Shown in pieces: positions 37,405 to 47,722 of a stretch of 64,000 nucleotides of DNA (the first letter of the stretch is position 1; the number at the start of each line of letters is the position of its first letter). The notes beneath the pieces are model-generated. The model saw only the letters and a list, made by a program, of their open reading frames with translations. It made no database searches and was not told the DNA's origin. The translations under genes and the position numbers were made by a program. This stretch comes from Snodgrassella alvi. GTDB taxonomy: Bacteria; Pseudomonadota; Gammaproteobacteria; Burkholderiales; Neisseriaceae. Location: positions 124,001-188,000 of the forward strand of contig NZ_MEIO01000025.1 of the NCBI RefSeq assembly GCF_002777745.1, given 5' to 3'.

Positions 37405-38592
37405 ATGTCTTTTTCTTCTTCCTGTATTCTACCTCCAGCAATGTTGGGTATTCTGGGTGGTGGGCAGCTGGGTGCGATGTTTGTTATTGCTGCCAAAACA
37501 ATGGGTTATCAGGTAACGGTTTTGGATCCTGATCCGAATGCTCCTGCTGCACAATATGCTGATGTGCATTTATGTGCGGCTTTTGATGATGCTGCTGCCT
37601 TGCAGACTATGGCCGGGTGTGCGGCAGTGACGACTGAATTTGAAAATGTAAGTGCCGATTCAATGCGGTGGCTGGCACAATATACTGAGGTATCACCATC
37701 TGGTGATTGTGTTGCTATTGCACAGGACAGGCAGCAGGAGAAAGACTGGATTACCAGAGCAGGACTGGCTACTGTACCATTTGTGGTCATCTGTGTTGAT
37801 TCTGATATTAACAGCAATCTGGAAGAGTTCTTGCCCGGAATTCTGAAAACGGCCACTCTGGGCTATGATGGAAAGGGACAGATAGAAGTAGGCACTGTTG
37901 ATGAGTTGCGTACGGCATTTACACAATTGCAGAAGGTGCGTTGTGTGCTGGAAAAAAAGGTGGATTTGCGCGCGGAAATATCTGTTGTTGTTGCACGTCT
38001 GGACGAGCAGCAAACTGTGTGTTTCCCGCCGGCAGAAAATCAACACGAAAATGGTATTCTAGCCTACTCGTTAGTACCAGCCAGATTGCCTCAGCCTGTA
38101 TTGCAGCAGGCTGAATATATGGCTTTGAAATTGGCTCACGCTATGGATTATAAAGGGGTTCTGGCTGTTGAGATGTTTGTTGTGGGCAATGAAATGCAGT
38201 TAGTTGTCAATGAAATTGCACCCCGACCGCATAATTCTGGCCATTACACTTTAGATGCCTGTGTTTCTGACCAGTTCCAGCAGCAGGTACGGTTGATGTG
38301 TGGTTTGCCACCAGCGGCTACTGATTTGTTACAGCCATGCTGTATGGCCAATATTCTGGGAGATGTTTGGCCGGCAGGCAGGGAACCGGACTGGTGTACT
38401 GTGCTGGATCATGCTACCGCCTGTTTACATTTGTATGGCAAAAAACAGGTGCGGCCGGGTCGCAAAATGGGACATTTTACTGTTCTGGCAGAAGACTCTG
38501 CACAGGCATGGCAAATGGCACGGTCTCTTCATCTTCATCTGCAAAATGATGCTCAAAACTTTTGCTCAACTGCGCTAAATATATCCTGTTGA
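37405..38592 (+). CDS. purK: N5-carboxyaminoimidazole ribonucleotide synthase
   Basis: PurK, an ATP-grasp enzyme, carboxylates AIR with bicarbonate and ATP in purine synthesis. The 395 aa protein has LGILGGGQLGAMF at the N-terminus and TTEFENV near residue 75. KTATLGYDGKGQ is the ATP loop near 150, and NEIAPRPHNSGHYT near 270 contributes metal and substrate ligands. purE is not adjacent. Confidence 0.96.
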   Translation: MSFSSSCILPPAMLGILGGGQLGAMFVIAAKTMGYQVTVLDPDPNAPAAQYADVHLCAAFDDAAALQTMAGCAAVTTEFENVSADSMRWLAQYTEVSPSGDCVAIAQDRQQEKDWITRAGLATVPFVVICVDSDINSNLEEFLPGILKTATLGYDGKGQIEVGTVDELRTAFTQLQKVRCVLEKKVDLRAEISVVVARLDEQQTVCFPPAENQHENGILAYSLVPARLPQPVLQQAEYMALKLAHAMDYKGVLAVEMFVVGNEMQLVVNEIAPRPHNSGHYTLDACVSDQFQQQVRLMCGLPPAATDLLQPCCMANILGDVWPAGREPDWCTVLDHATACLHLYGKKQVRPGRKMGHFTVLAEDSAQAWQMARSLHLHLQNDAQNFCSTALNISC

Positions 38593-38613
38593 TATGAGCA
38601 AAAGGATAATACT

Positions 38614-40158
38614 TTGAAATTGATGAGCACTAAATTGTCTCCGCTGATATGGTTTTCACACGGCTGGATTTTGCTGGGGTATGTATTACCAATGGCACTG
38701 GCGTGTGCTGGTATTGCTGGGTTACCTGTATCAATGGCGTTGGCTGGCGTTATGTGTGCATTGATGTGCAGTGTGTTTTTCTGTGGTCGCAAGAAAGCAT
38801 TGCTGACACCATCACCGTTTTCAGCATTAATGCTTATGGCCTCAATAGCATATTATGCCGGTGCAGTTAGCGAACGGATTGCTGTGGCCAGTATGCTGAC
38901 TTTGTTTACAGGTATCTGGTTATTATTGCTGGCTGTGATGCTACCTCAGCATTGCCTGAGATGTATTGCACGTCCGGTGTGGCATGGTATTGGAGCTGGT
39001 ATTACTCTGACTCTGATAGTGATGCTGGTACCGATTATTTTTGGTGTTTCTGCCAATGATAGTTCATGGCTGGAACAATGGATGCTTTTGATTAATTGGC
39101 AAAGCTGGAACTGGCCAAGTGTGGCTTTGGCTGGATTATCCTTTGCCATATTGATGCTGTGGAGAACTAAATCTCAGCCCAAGGCTTTATGGGTACTGCT
39201 GCTGGTGTGGATTCTCAGTCATATATGGCCATTTTCACTCATTGGGATTGCTACGCCTGTTCAGCAAAACTGGCAGCTCTTATCTTTGTTAAATCCGCTG
39301 TATGCTGACTGGCCATTGCTGGTTTTTTTAAGTGCTACGGTAGCGCTGTTGATTTATGTTGAGGTTTGTCAGTATTTACCCGATCAATCCCGGCATAGTA
39401 CTGGTCTGGCAGGCTTGGCCAATATACTGGCTGCTTTGACTGGCGGTATGGTAGTCAGTTTAGGATATGCCGCTGATCAGGCAGTGAAAATTAGGCTTAG
39501 TGCTCTAGTGGCAATGGTGTTACTGCTGGCGCTGATTTTTTGCTGGTCATGGTGGGCTTATGTGCCTTTACCTGTGCTTGCGGTTATTGCATTGTATGTA
39601 ATATGTGTACAGATCAATTGGTGTGAATTGCGCTTATATTATCGGCAGTGGAGCGATTTGTTGTGGCTGTGTGTTTCGGCTATCCTGATTATTCTGTTTG
39701 GTATATATGCTGGTTTATGGCTGGTTATTTCGCTGGGAGTAATAGTGATGAGCTGTTATTCTCTCCGTATGCATGCCTGGCCTGTATTATTACCCGAAGT
39801 GCAGGTTATTGCACAGGAAGCTATCATTGTTTTACCGCAGATTTTGCTGTTTGCTAATGCCAGTACGTTGTTACAGCGCAGCCGCAATCTGGTTAGTGAA
39901 TTGAATGTACAGCGAGTATATCTGGATGTAAGTGCAGGCTGCCGTACGGATGTTACTGTATTTGTTCATTTGCAGGCTTTAGCTCGTGAATTACATCAGC
40001 AGAATAAAATGTTATTTGTGTGTGGTCTGAGTGAGCAGGCATGTATGGTATTGATAACCAAGAATCTGGATTACTTATTGCCTGAACAGTTGAGTACACG
40101 GAATGCTGAGTCTTTATTGATATATCAAAGATATACTGGTGAGCCTGTGACGGCATAG
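38614..40158 (+). CDS. SulP-like permease with degenerate STAS domain
   Basis: A 514 aa inner-membrane protein with about 11-12 helices (residues about 10-395), followed by a soluble domain of about 100 residues. That domain looks like a STAS domain (QILLFANASTLLQRSRNLV, then VQRVYLDVSAG). The layout is that of the SLC26/SulP anion transporters, but the membrane signatures are weak, so the substrate cannot be named. A TTG at 38614 has an AAAGGA site 7 bases upstream and is used as start. An ATG three codons later is the alternative. It follows purK by 21 bp. Confidence 0.55.
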   Translation: MKLMSTKLSPLIWFSHGWILLGYVLPMALACAGIAGLPVSMALAGVMCALMCSVFFCGRKKALLTPSPFSALMLMASIAYYAGAVSERIAVASMLTLFTGIWLLLLAVMLPQHCLRCIARPVWHGIGAGITLTLIVMLVPIIFGVSANDSSWLEQWMLLINWQSWNWPSVALAGLSFAILMLWRTKSQPKALWVLLLVWILSHIWPFSLIGIATPVQQNWQLLSLLNPLYADWPLLVFLSATVALLIYVEVCQYLPDQSRHSTGLAGLANILAALTGGMVVSLGYAADQAVKIRLSALVAMVLLLALIFCWSWWAYVPLPVLAVIALYVICVQINWCELRLYYRQWSDLLWLCVSAILIILFGIYAGLWLVISLGVIVMSCYSLRMHAWPVLLPEVQVIAQEAIIVLPQILLFANASTLLQRSRNLVSELNVQRVYLDVSAGCRTDVTVFVHLQALARELHQQNKMLFVCGLSEQACMVLITKNLDYLLPEQLSTRNAESLLIYQRYTGEPVTA

Positions 40159-40244
40159 GATATTATGCTTATAGTTGCTGGTACAGATGATCAGGTATGA
40201 TTGCTTTATGCTAAATATTTATTGGATTTAGCAGGGAGAGAGAA

Positions 40245-41306
40245 ATGAGTAAATTCTGGAGTGAGAGAACTAAATGCTTACAGCCTTATGTACCTGGAGA
40301 ACAGCCTAAACTAACCAATCTGGTTAAGCTGAATACTAATGAAAATCCATTTCCGCCATCGCCTATGGTTCTGACTGCGATGCGCCAAGCAGTCAATGAT
40401 GAATTGTGTTTATATCCAGATCCGAATGCGGATAAGTTAAAGCAGACAATTGCTGACTACTATGGTTTGCATAAACAACAGGTTTTTGTAGGTAATGGTT
40501 CAGATGAAGTGCTGGCACAGGCATTTGCGGCTTTTTTTCAGGGGAAACAGCAGTTATTGTTGCCAGATATCAGCTATAGTTTTTATCCTGTATATTGCCA
40601 GTTATATGATGTTGAAGCCTGTTGTGTACCTCTGAATGAAAATTTTGCCATTGATCCTGCTGACTATTGTCATGCTCGGGCTGGTGTGATATTTCCGAAT
40701 CCGAATGCGCCGACTGGCTGTATTTTATCCTTGATGCAGATTGAGCAGATATTGCAGGCCAATCCTGATTGTGTGGTGTTGGTAGATGAGGCTTATATTG
40801 ATTTCGGTGGTGAGTCATCGGTTAAGCTGATTGATGATTATCCTAATCTGCTGGTGGTACAGACGCTGTCTAAATCCCGTTCCTTGGCAGGAATGCGGAT
40901 TGGTCTGGCAATGGGGCATGTTGATTTGATAGAAGGGCTGGAGCGAGTTAAGAATAGTTTTAACTCTTATCCGCTTGACCGGGTAGCGCAGGCTGGTGCT
41001 GTTGCGGCATTTATGGATGATGACTATTTCCGCTTTACCTGTGCTAAGGTGATTGAAAACCGTATCTGGCTAACTGAACAGTTGCAGCGGCTTAAGTTTG
41101 AGGTTTTGCCCTCGGAAGCTAATTTTGTATTTGCACGTCATGATAGAAAACCGGCTGCACAGATTGCTGCTTTTTTACGGCTGCATGGTGTGGTAGTACG
41201 CCATTTTCTGCAAGATAGAATCAGTAATTTTCTGCGTATCAGTGTTGGAACAGAAGAACAACAACAACGGCTGATTGCTGTGCTAGAGGAAATGCTGACA
41301 CAATAA
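40245..41306 (+). CDS. hisC: histidinol-phosphate aminotransferase
   Basis: HisC makes histidinol phosphate by PLP-dependent transamination. The 353 aa fold-type I protein has [12 protein letters not shown] near residue 29, GNGSDEVL near 83, PNPNAPTG near 151, VDEAYIDF near 180 and the PLP lysine Lys210 in [12 protein letters not shown]. The start has a GGGAGAG site. Other his genes are not in the window. Confidence 0.96.
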   Translation: MSKFWSERTKCLQPYVPGEQPKLTNLVKLNTNENPFPPSPMVLTAMRQAVNDELCLYPDPNADKLKQTIADYYGLHKQQVFVGNGSDEVLAQAFAAFFQGKQQLLLPDISYSFYPVYCQLYDVEACCVPLNENFAIDPADYCHARAGVIFPNPNAPTGCILSLMQIEQILQANPDCVVLVDEAYIDFGGESSVKLIDDYPNLLVVQTLSKSRSLAGMRIGLAMGHVDLIEGLERVKNSFNSYPLDRVAQAGAVAAFMDDDYFRFTCAKVIENRIWLTEQLQRLKFEVLPSEANFVFARHDRKPAAQIAAFLRLHGVVVRHFLQDRISNFLRISVGTEEQQQRLIAVLEEMLTQ

Positions 41307-41368
41307 GCAGTTTATTTCTATCATTACTGTTTTGCTTGCAAACAACAGCTAATATGGGTGGTATATTT

Positions 41369-42346
41369 TTATTCTGTTATGGATGCTTGGCTGAGTTCAT
41401 AATCATCTGCCAGTAATTCAAATTTGAAATGCTGATTGGATTTGATGAAAATTTTTTTGTCTTTTGTGACAAATATGGCACCCATATTTTTGTGTTTTTC
41501 CAGTTCTCTTAGCCCCTGTCTTACGCCAAATCCGTACAGAATGGTTGAATAAATATCCCCTGTTAATGAATTATCTGAGATGATGGTCACACTTTGCAAT
41601 TCATTATCCAGCGGATAGCCGGTGAACGGGTCGATAATATGGTGATAAAGTTGTTCATTCAGAATAAAATAACGCTCATAGATCCCCGAAGTAACTACAG
41701 ATTTGTCCTGAACGTGCAGTATGCCGAGTAAGGTGTCTGCTGTGGCAAAGGGACGTTTCAAACCGATATGCCACTGCTGTCTGGGTGTAAGCGGTGAGCT
41801 GCCAATGGTTAATACATTGCCGCCACAATTGATAATAGCCTGATGAATGCCATACTGGGCTAATACCAGTCTGGTAATATCGGCAATATAGCCTTTGGCA
41901 ATGGCGCCTAAATCAATTTCCATGCCGGCTTTTGCGAGATACACTGTATGATTCGTCTGATCCAGCTCGATAAGATGCGGATTGGTCAGAGTTAATCTGT
42001 GTGCTATTTCTTTTGCTGGAGGAATACTGTGTCCATTGAAGCCGATTTTCCACAATTTGACTATCGGACCTATGGCAACGTTAAAGTGGCTGTTCGGTAG
42101 CAAGCTGGCTGCTTTAGCCTGCCGGATTAAATCAAATACCAGTTTACTTACTGCTACCGGCTGCTTGCCGGCAGCATGATTAATGCTCATCACTTCTGAA
42201 TGGTCACGATTTACGGTCAGACGTGTCTCCAGTGCCTGAATGGTATTGAAAACGGCAGTTACTGCTGACAGGTTTTGGACAAACAGTTGCAGGGAAACGG
42301 TTGTTCCCATGAGCTGTTGGCTGTAGGTATAGCATGAACCAGACAT
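41369..42346 (-). CDS. apbE: FAD:protein FMN transferase, cytoplasmic type
   Basis: ApbE attaches FMN through a phosphoester bond to Thr or Ser in target proteins. The 325 aa protein has MGTTVSLQLF, the LTVNRDHSEVMSIN segment, the IDLGAIAKGYIAD motif near residue 180 and INCGGNVLTIG near 205. It has no signal peptide or lipobox, so it acts in the cytoplasm, matching its neighbour, which has an FMN-attachment motif and also no signal. It starts 23 bp after that gene's stop, so the pair forms an operon. The layout mirrors the NADH:fumarate reductase/apbE pair described in Klebsiella. Confidence 0.93.
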   Translation of the reverse strand: MSGSCYTYSQQLMGTTVSLQLFVQNLSAVTAVFNTIQALETRLTVNRDHSEVMSINHAAGKQPVAVSKLVFDLIRQAKAASLLPNSHFNVAIGPIVKLWKIGFNGHSIPPAKEIAHRLTLTNPHLIELDQTNHTVYLAKAGMEIDLGAIAKGYIADITRLVLAQYGIHQAIINCGGNVLTIGSSPLTPRQQWHIGLKRPFATADTLLGILHVQDKSVVTSGIYERYFILNEQLYHHIIDPFTGYPLDNELQSVTIISDNSLTGDIYSTILYGFGVRQGLRELEKHKNMGAIFVTKDKKIFIKSNQHFKFELLADDYELSQASITE

Positions 42347-42369
42347 TGTGATGAGTCATTTATTGGTAT

Positions 42370-45153
42370 TTAATGGTTTTTAGCATAAGCGGCAGCCTGG
42401 GCACCAGCCTGAATACCAAAAATAATGATATCGGCAATAGCATTGCCACCTATACGGTTGGCACCGTGTACACCACCAGCCACTTCGCCGGCGGCATAGG
42501 CGCCTTCAATAATCCGTGCATTGGTATCCAGTACTTCGGTATTGGTGTTGATGGTTATACCGCCCATGGTATGGTGGATGCCAGGTGCAATTTGAATGGC
42601 GTAAAAGGATGGTTGGTTTAATGAATGGCGCATACCGGTAGTACGCCCGAAATCTTCATCGTGCTGCTGTTCTACAAAATGGTTATAACGTTCTACAGTG
42701 TTGGTAAGATTCTCGGGGTTGATGTTCAGTTTATCAGCCAGCTCTGCTAGGGTGGTGGCCTGTACGGCTAGTCCTTTGCTGATATAGGTTTCTGCTGCCT
42801 TGTTTTTGGTACGAATCTGTTCATCAAACAGTATATATGCATAATGTTCGGAAAGGGCAATAATGCTGTTGGAAACCTTATCACGCGTATCTAGTTCATT
42901 GACAAAGCGTTTACCGTGCTGAGATACCAGAATGGCACCACCGCCGCGAATGGATTCTGAAATCAGATAGGCTGTATTTTGTTCTACTGTAGGATGAATC
43001 TGTATTTCATTCATGTCGACAGTACCTGCACCGATTTTCTGTAACAGTGCAATGCCTGAGCCAGTTGCACCTTTATGATTGGTAGTAACAAAATTAGCTA
43101 AATCAGGTCGGTAATGTGCAACCATCTGTGCATTGGCACCAAAGCCGCCGGTTGCGACAATGATTGCTTTGGTGCTGATGCGTTGTTCATTGCCTTCTTC
43201 GTCGCACACCATTATTGCGTTGATGCGGCCATCTTTCATTTCAATATCGGTAACAGAAGTGTCGAGCATTATTTCAATGCCGCGATCATTGATATTTTTC
43301 AGTAGCCCGCTAATCAGATAACCACCAACGGCTGCACCATTGTCTGGGCGATGGGTGCGGTCTACACTCATGCCACCGGTAGTGGTTAAATTATTTAACT
43401 GAATTCCTTTTTCATCCAGCCAGTCTATCGCTGCCGGAGCATGTTCGACAAAGTAGTGTAATAATTGTGGGTTGTTTTTGTTTTTACCGCCTTTAAGCGT
43501 TTCATTATAGAACCATTCTTTATGGTCGATAATTCCTGCCTGTTGCTGGAAACGGGTTTCTGCTGCATTCATGCCAGCTGAGGCTTTGTTGGTATTACCG
43601 CCGGTAATGGGCATTTTTTCAATTATGATAACTGAAGCACCTTTATCATGTGCTTCAATTGCTGCGGCCAGACCGGCACCGCCGCTACCCACTACAATTA
43701 CATCACAGGATTTATCATCAGCATCACCACCCTCGGCGATGGTAGCCACTTTATAAGAGGTTGATATGGCTTTGGTAACTGCTTTTTTAAATGCATCGCA
43801 TTGTGAGGTGGCACCACTGATTGTATCTACGTAGGGGCTATTGGATGCCAGAATACGTTCTTTGATTTCATTAAAGTTACGTACAGAAACGTGATCCAAC
43901 TGTTCGGCATTTACTAGTGCCATGTCTTTAATAAAATCTTGTCCCAGTTCAACATTGATAACGAATTTATTGTCAAAATCATCATTAACTGTTTGCTGAT
44001 AAGTGCCAGCATGGAATTTTTTCGTATTGATTTCACGTACCATGCTGTGAATAAGGGGAAAACGCCATAATGGTTCTGGTATGCACAGGTTGGCCCGTTG
44101 GTCACTGTTCATGGACAGTTGTAAATCGTTCTGATTCTGAATACGTTCTGCCCAGTCCGGATAAGCTACGCAGGCTCTTCCGGCAGCAACCAAATCATAG
44201 CCGTGTGCCATTGCTGTTTCTGCATCAGTCTTATTCACGACATTACCCACGCCGATAACCGGTATTTTAGCCAGCGTGGCTGAACGTAGTTGCATGTATT
44301 TGTCAATTAATGGTGTTTCGTCACTGCTATCGATAATGGATGGGCGTAATGTGGCTGCCATAGAGAAATGTACATAGTCCAAGCCAGCCTGAGCGAGTTT
44401 ATCTAATAGAAATAAAGAATCTTCAAAAGTAATGCCTGGTACTTCCAGTTCTTCAGGTGAGAACCGGTAGCCGATAATAAATTCATTAGTGGCATGTTTT
44501 TGTACCATCTGCCTGCTGATTTCCAGTACTGCCAGCGGAAAGCGGGTGCGGTTGTCGCGGCTACCACCCCATTTGTCTTGACGCTGATTGGCATGGGGAG
44601 AGAAAAATTGCTGAATCAGATAGGTGTTGGCACCGTGAATTTCAATACCATCAAAACCTGCGGCAATTGCACGCCGTGTTGCTTCGCCAAATTTGCCAAT
44701 CATGTCTTCAACTTCGCCAGCCGTCATTGCAACTGGTATAGTTGCATTAGGACGTGGAATAGCAATGGCACTGGGTCCTATAGGTGTCTGGCCGCCGATC
44801 AGCTGGGGCTCAACCATGCGTCCGCCATGATAGATTTGTATAATTGCTTTAGATCCACGTTCTTTTATCGCGGTTGCCAGCAGACTCAGGCCTTCTATGC
44901 AGTCATCGTTGTGAATACCGATTGCACCGGGAAAAGCCGGTCCCATTGCATCTACATAACCGCATTCGACAATAATAGTGCCAATACTGCCAGAGCGTTC
45001 CCGATAATAATCAATCAGGTTATCAGTAACGGTACCATCATAAAAACCACAGCAGGTAGTCATTGGTGCCATTACTAGACGGTTTTTCAATACAACACCA
45101 TTGGGCAAGGTAAGCGGATTAAATAGAGGAGAAGATGGTTTATTCATATTCAA
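42370..45153 (-). CDS. three-domain cytoplasmic flavoprotein reductase (putative NADH:fumarate reductase)
   Basis: A 927 aa protein without signal peptide. Residues about 8-370 are an Old Yellow Enzyme-type NADH:flavin oxidoreductase barrel (IEIHGANTYLIQQFFSP and WGGSRDNRTRF). Residues about 385-465 are an FMN-bind domain with the flavinylation motif DTISGATS (expected FMN on Thr449). Residues about 483-927 are a fumarate-reductase-type FAD domain (VIVVGSGGAGLAAA, GGNTNKASAGMN, and a C-terminal TMGGITIN and GEVAGGVHG). This matches the Klebsiella NADH-dependent fumarate reductase architecture. Relatives reduce acrylate, cinnamates or urocanate, so the acceptor is inferred. An FNR consensus site lies about 127 bp upstream. 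Confidence 0.85.
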   Translation of the reverse strand: MNMNKPSSPLFNPLTLPNGVVLKNRLVMAPMTTCCGFYDGTVTDNLIDYYRERSGSIGTIIVECGYVDAMGPAFPGAIGIHNDDCIEGLSLLATAIKERGSKAIIQIYHGGRMVEPQLIGGQTPIGPSAIAIPRPNATIPVAMTAGEVEDMIGKFGEATRRAIAAGFDGIEIHGANTYLIQQFFSPHANQRQDKWGGSRDNRTRFPLAVLEISRQMVQKHATNEFIIGYRFSPEELEVPGITFEDSLFLLDKLAQAGLDYVHFSMAATLRPSIIDSSDETPLIDKYMQLRSATLAKIPVIGVGNVVNKTDAETAMAHGYDLVAAGRACVAYPDWAERIQNQNDLQLSMNSDQRANLCIPEPLWRFPLIHSMVREINTKKFHAGTYQQTVNDDFDNKFVINVELGQDFIKDMALVNAEQLDHVSVRNFNEIKERILASNSPYVDTISGATSQCDAFKKAVTKAISTSYKVATIAEGGDADDKSCDVIVVGSGGAGLAAAIEAHDKGASVIIIEKMPITGGNTNKASAGMNAAETRFQQQAGIIDHKEWFYNETLKGGKNKNNPQLLHYFVEHAPAAIDWLDEKGIQLNNLTTTGGMSVDRTHRPDNGAAVGGYLISGLLKNINDRGIEIMLDTSVTDIEMKDGRINAIMVCDEEGNEQRISTKAIIVATGGFGANAQMVAHYRPDLANFVTTNHKGATGSGIALLQKIGAGTVDMNEIQIHPTVEQNTAYLISESIRGGGAILVSQHGKRFVNELDTRDKVSNSIIALSEHYAYILFDEQIRTKNKAAETYISKGLAVQATTLAELADKLNINPENLTNTVERYNHFVEQQHDEDFGRTTGMRHSLNQPSFYAIQIAPGIHHTMGGITINTNTEVLDTNARIIEGAYAAGEVAGGVHGANRIGGNAIADIIIFGIQAGAQAAAYAKNH

Positions 45154-45273
45154 TATCAGTTAATCAGAACTAAATATAAAAAAGAAATGTGCGCATGGTA
45201 GCGTAAAATATAAGGTGTCATCTATTAGGCAATAGGGATAAATATGATTTTGGGATGGCTTTAATCTATTGTA

Positions 45274-45287
45274 TTGATGAGTATCAA
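45274..45287 (-). promoter_or_regulatory. FNR box upstream of the flavoprotein reductase
   Basis: TTGATGAGTATCAA is a perfect FNR consensus (TTGAT-N4-ATCAA). Its centre lies about 127 bp upstream of the reductase start at 45153. Several T/A-rich -10 candidates lie between, including CATATT at 45246-45241 and TATATT at 45212-45207, so the promoter class is not resolved. Anaerobic activation is the expected effect. Confidence 0.75.
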
Positions 45288-45747
45288 ATTTAACGGGTTA
45301 AATCTGGTAAAATAGAAAGTTTATTAAAATAAATATATTTTTGTCGTTCTGTTATGAGTGTTTTTCTGCAAATTTATTATCTGTATTGAATTTTGGCTTG
45401 GAAAATTGGTGATATTGCATTTGAAATAGGCATTTTCTGTCTTCAGGCAAAATATGGGACGGTTACTGGCTGAATAATATGATGAAGAATATTGTTGCTA
45501 TAAACATGTGTTGCTAATAGCGTTGAGTTTAGGTCTGCTGATGTTGCTATTAATATTTAATATTAAAAATATATTAATTTCAGTTGGTTGGGCTATTTTT
45601 TTGTGATGTAAAGGTGTTCTTTTGCTGAAGCAGTAAGTTTATATTTATTTTTTTAACGAATATTAGCAATTGCTTAATGTGACACAAACATGACGTTGTT
45701 TGCTGCACTCAGGTACAATCTGTTTTTTCTATTGAAATATAGCACTC
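45288..45747. other. divergent spacer upstream of lolC
   Basis: About 460 bp of AT-rich sequence between the FNR box and lolC. I see no gene. It must hold the lolC promoter, which I cannot place with confidence. Confidence 0.5.
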
Positions 45748-46998
45748 ATGGCATCTCTGGAAACATGGATTGGTTTACGTTATTTACGTGCCAGGAAACG
45801 TAACGGGTTTATGTCATTCATTACTGCGGTATCTATTGTTGGTATTGCGCTTGGGGTAACAACATTGATTGTTGTGCTGTCTGTGATGAATGGCTTTCAA
45901 AAGGAAATCCGTAATCAGTTACTCAGTGTGGCTCCTCATGCTGAAATGGGATTTTATGAAAACGGTCCGAATCAGCACTGGCAGGATTTGCAGAAGCTGG
46001 TAAAAGATAATCCTCAGGTGGTGGGTTCGGCTCCCTATGTTGCTGATCAGGCATTACTAGCCAATGCGGGTGAAGTGCGTGGTGTGCAAATTCGTGGAAT
46101 TGATCCGGCGCAAGAGGGTAAAGTTGTCGATTATGGTCAGGGAATGCCTAAAAATGGCTTTGCCAGTCTGAAGCCGGGTGAGTTTGGTATTTTATTGGGT
46201 AAAGATCTTGCTGATGGACTTGGCGCCAATATTGGGGACAAGATTACGGTAATCACGCCAGACGGTAATGTGACACCAGCTGGGATGGTACCGCGTTTAA
46301 AACAATTTACTCTGGTGGGTGTGGTTAAAACCAAAATTTATGAAGTGGATAATACGCTTGCCTTAACCCATATTATCGATGCGCAAAAGTTGTATCGGCT
46401 AGGGGATAATGTCAGTGGTTTACGCCTGAAACTGGCCGATCCGCAGAATGCGCCTTTTATGGTTCAAAAATTTGTACCAGCAAAACTACAGAATGAAGTC
46501 TGGGTTCGTGACTGGACTTTCCAGAATCGCAGTTATTTTGATGCTGTGCAGATGGAAAAACGCATAATGTTTATTATTCTGTTATTAATTATTGCTGTAG
46601 CAGCTTTTAATTTGGTGTCGTCTTTAGTGATGGCTGTTACTGAAAAGCAGGCTGATATTGCCATATTGCGCACACTCGGACTTTCTCCGGGTGGTGTAAT
46701 GCGTATTTTCATGATTCAAGGGGCTGTGGCTGGATTTCTCGGAACTTTTTTTGGGGTGTTTTTCGGAGTATTGCTTGGATTGAATGTCGGCCGCATTGTT
46801 GCTTTCTTTGAACATATGACCGGCAAACATTTGATTCCGTCTCAGATTTATTTTGTAAGTTATCTACCTACAGATGTCAAAATTTCTGATGTATGTATGA
46901 TTGCGGTGATTTCTTTGTTGCTGGCTTTTGTAGCTACACTGTATCCAAGCTGGCGTGCTGCCAAAACGCAACCAGCAGAGGCTTTGCGCTATGAATAA
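45748..46998 (+). CDS. lolC: lipoprotein-releasing ABC transporter, permease subunit (LolC/E type)
   Basis: The LolCDE complex extracts outer-membrane lipoproteins from the inner membrane and passes them to LolA. The 416 aa protein has an N-terminal helix after [21 protein letters not shown], a large periplasmic domain (about residues 50-270) and three C-terminal helices with the FtsX-type coupling region ITEKQ-like [15 protein letters not shown]. Neisseriaceae usually have one permease (sometimes called LolF) forming a homodimer, and only one is present here. It overlaps lolD by 8 bp. Confidence 0.93.
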   Translation: MASLETWIGLRYLRARKRNGFMSFITAVSIVGIALGVTTLIVVLSVMNGFQKEIRNQLLSVAPHAEMGFYENGPNQHWQDLQKLVKDNPQVVGSAPYVADQALLANAGEVRGVQIRGIDPAQEGKVVDYGQGMPKNGFASLKPGEFGILLGKDLADGLGANIGDKITVITPDGNVTPAGMVPRLKQFTLVGVVKTKIYEVDNTLALTHIIDAQKLYRLGDNVSGLRLKLADPQNAPFMVQKFVPAKLQNEVWVRDWTFQNRSYFDAVQMEKRIMFIILLLIIAVAAFNLVSSLVMAVTEKQADIAILRTLGLSPGGVMRIFMIQGAVAGFLGTFFGVFFGVLLGLNVGRIVAFFEHMTGKHLIPSQIYFVSYLPTDVKISDVCMIAVISLLLAFVATLYPSWRAAKTQPAEALRYE

Positions 46999-47686
46999 AC
47001 CTGATTATGTTATTGAATGTGAGCATGTCAGTAAAACCTACGATGACGGGTATTTACAGGTATCGGTACTGGATAATTTGCAATTTAATGTTAGGCGCGG
47101 ACAGAGTATCAGTATTGTTGGTGCATCTGGCAGCGGAAAATCTACTTTATTGCACTTGCTTGGAGGGTTGGATACCCCCAGTGGTGGCACAATACGCCTG
47201 ATGGGTGAGGATATAACCCAGTTAAGTCAGAAAGCCATAGGCCAATTGCGTAATCAGTATCTGGGCTTTGTTTATCAGTTTCACCATTTATTACCTGAGT
47301 TTTCTGCTCTGGAAAACGTTATGATGCCTCTATTGATAGGACGCATACCCAAAGCTCAGGCGGAAGAACAGGCGAAGGTGATGCTGGATAAGGTAGGGCT
47401 GAAACAGCGTATGGCTCACAGGCCGGGTGAGCTGTCTGGCGGAGAGCGACAACGCGCTGCAATTGCACGGGCTATGGTTACTCATCCCGCTTGTATACTG
47501 GCCGATGAACCAACAGGCAATCTGGATCGGAAAAACGCCAGCAATGTACTGGATATGATGCTGGATTTACAGCATGAACTGAATACCAGTTTGGTTGTGG
47601 TTACACATGATGATGAACTTGCCGGACGCTTTGATGAAGTTTTAACGGTAAATGACGGTAAATTAGCGCCATTTATTGCTAATTGA
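46991..47686 (+). CDS. lolD: lipoprotein-releasing ABC transporter, ATPase subunit
   Basis: LolD powers lipoprotein release. From the ATG at 46991 (overlapping the lolC stop as ATGAATAA, with AGAGG upstream) it is 231 aa. Walker A is GASGSGKST near residue 43, the signature is [10 protein letters not shown] near 148, Walker B is [11 protein letters not shown], and the H-loop is VVTHD. The LolD-specific [11 protein letters not shown] segment is present near 97. Confidence 0.96.
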   Translation: MNKPDYVIECEHVSKTYDDGYLQVSVLDNLQFNVRRGQSISIVGASGSGKSTLLHLLGGLDTPSGGTIRLMGEDITQLSQKAIGQLRNQYLGFVYQFHHLLPEFSALENVMMPLLIGRIPKAQAEEQAKVMLDKVGLKQRMAHRPGELSGGERQRAAIARAMVTHPACILADEPTGNLDRKNASNVLDMMLDLQHELNTSLVVVTHDDELAGRFDEVLTVNDGKLAPFIAN

Positions 47687-47722
47687 TACAAGAATTATAT
47701 TTGTCATAATGGTTGATTGAGC

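Noticed and set aside
44494-45078. 194-codon plus-strand frame opposite the flavoprotein reductase
   Set aside because: Antisense to a strongly conserved OYE domain; Cys/Asn-rich with no plausible fold or ribosome site.
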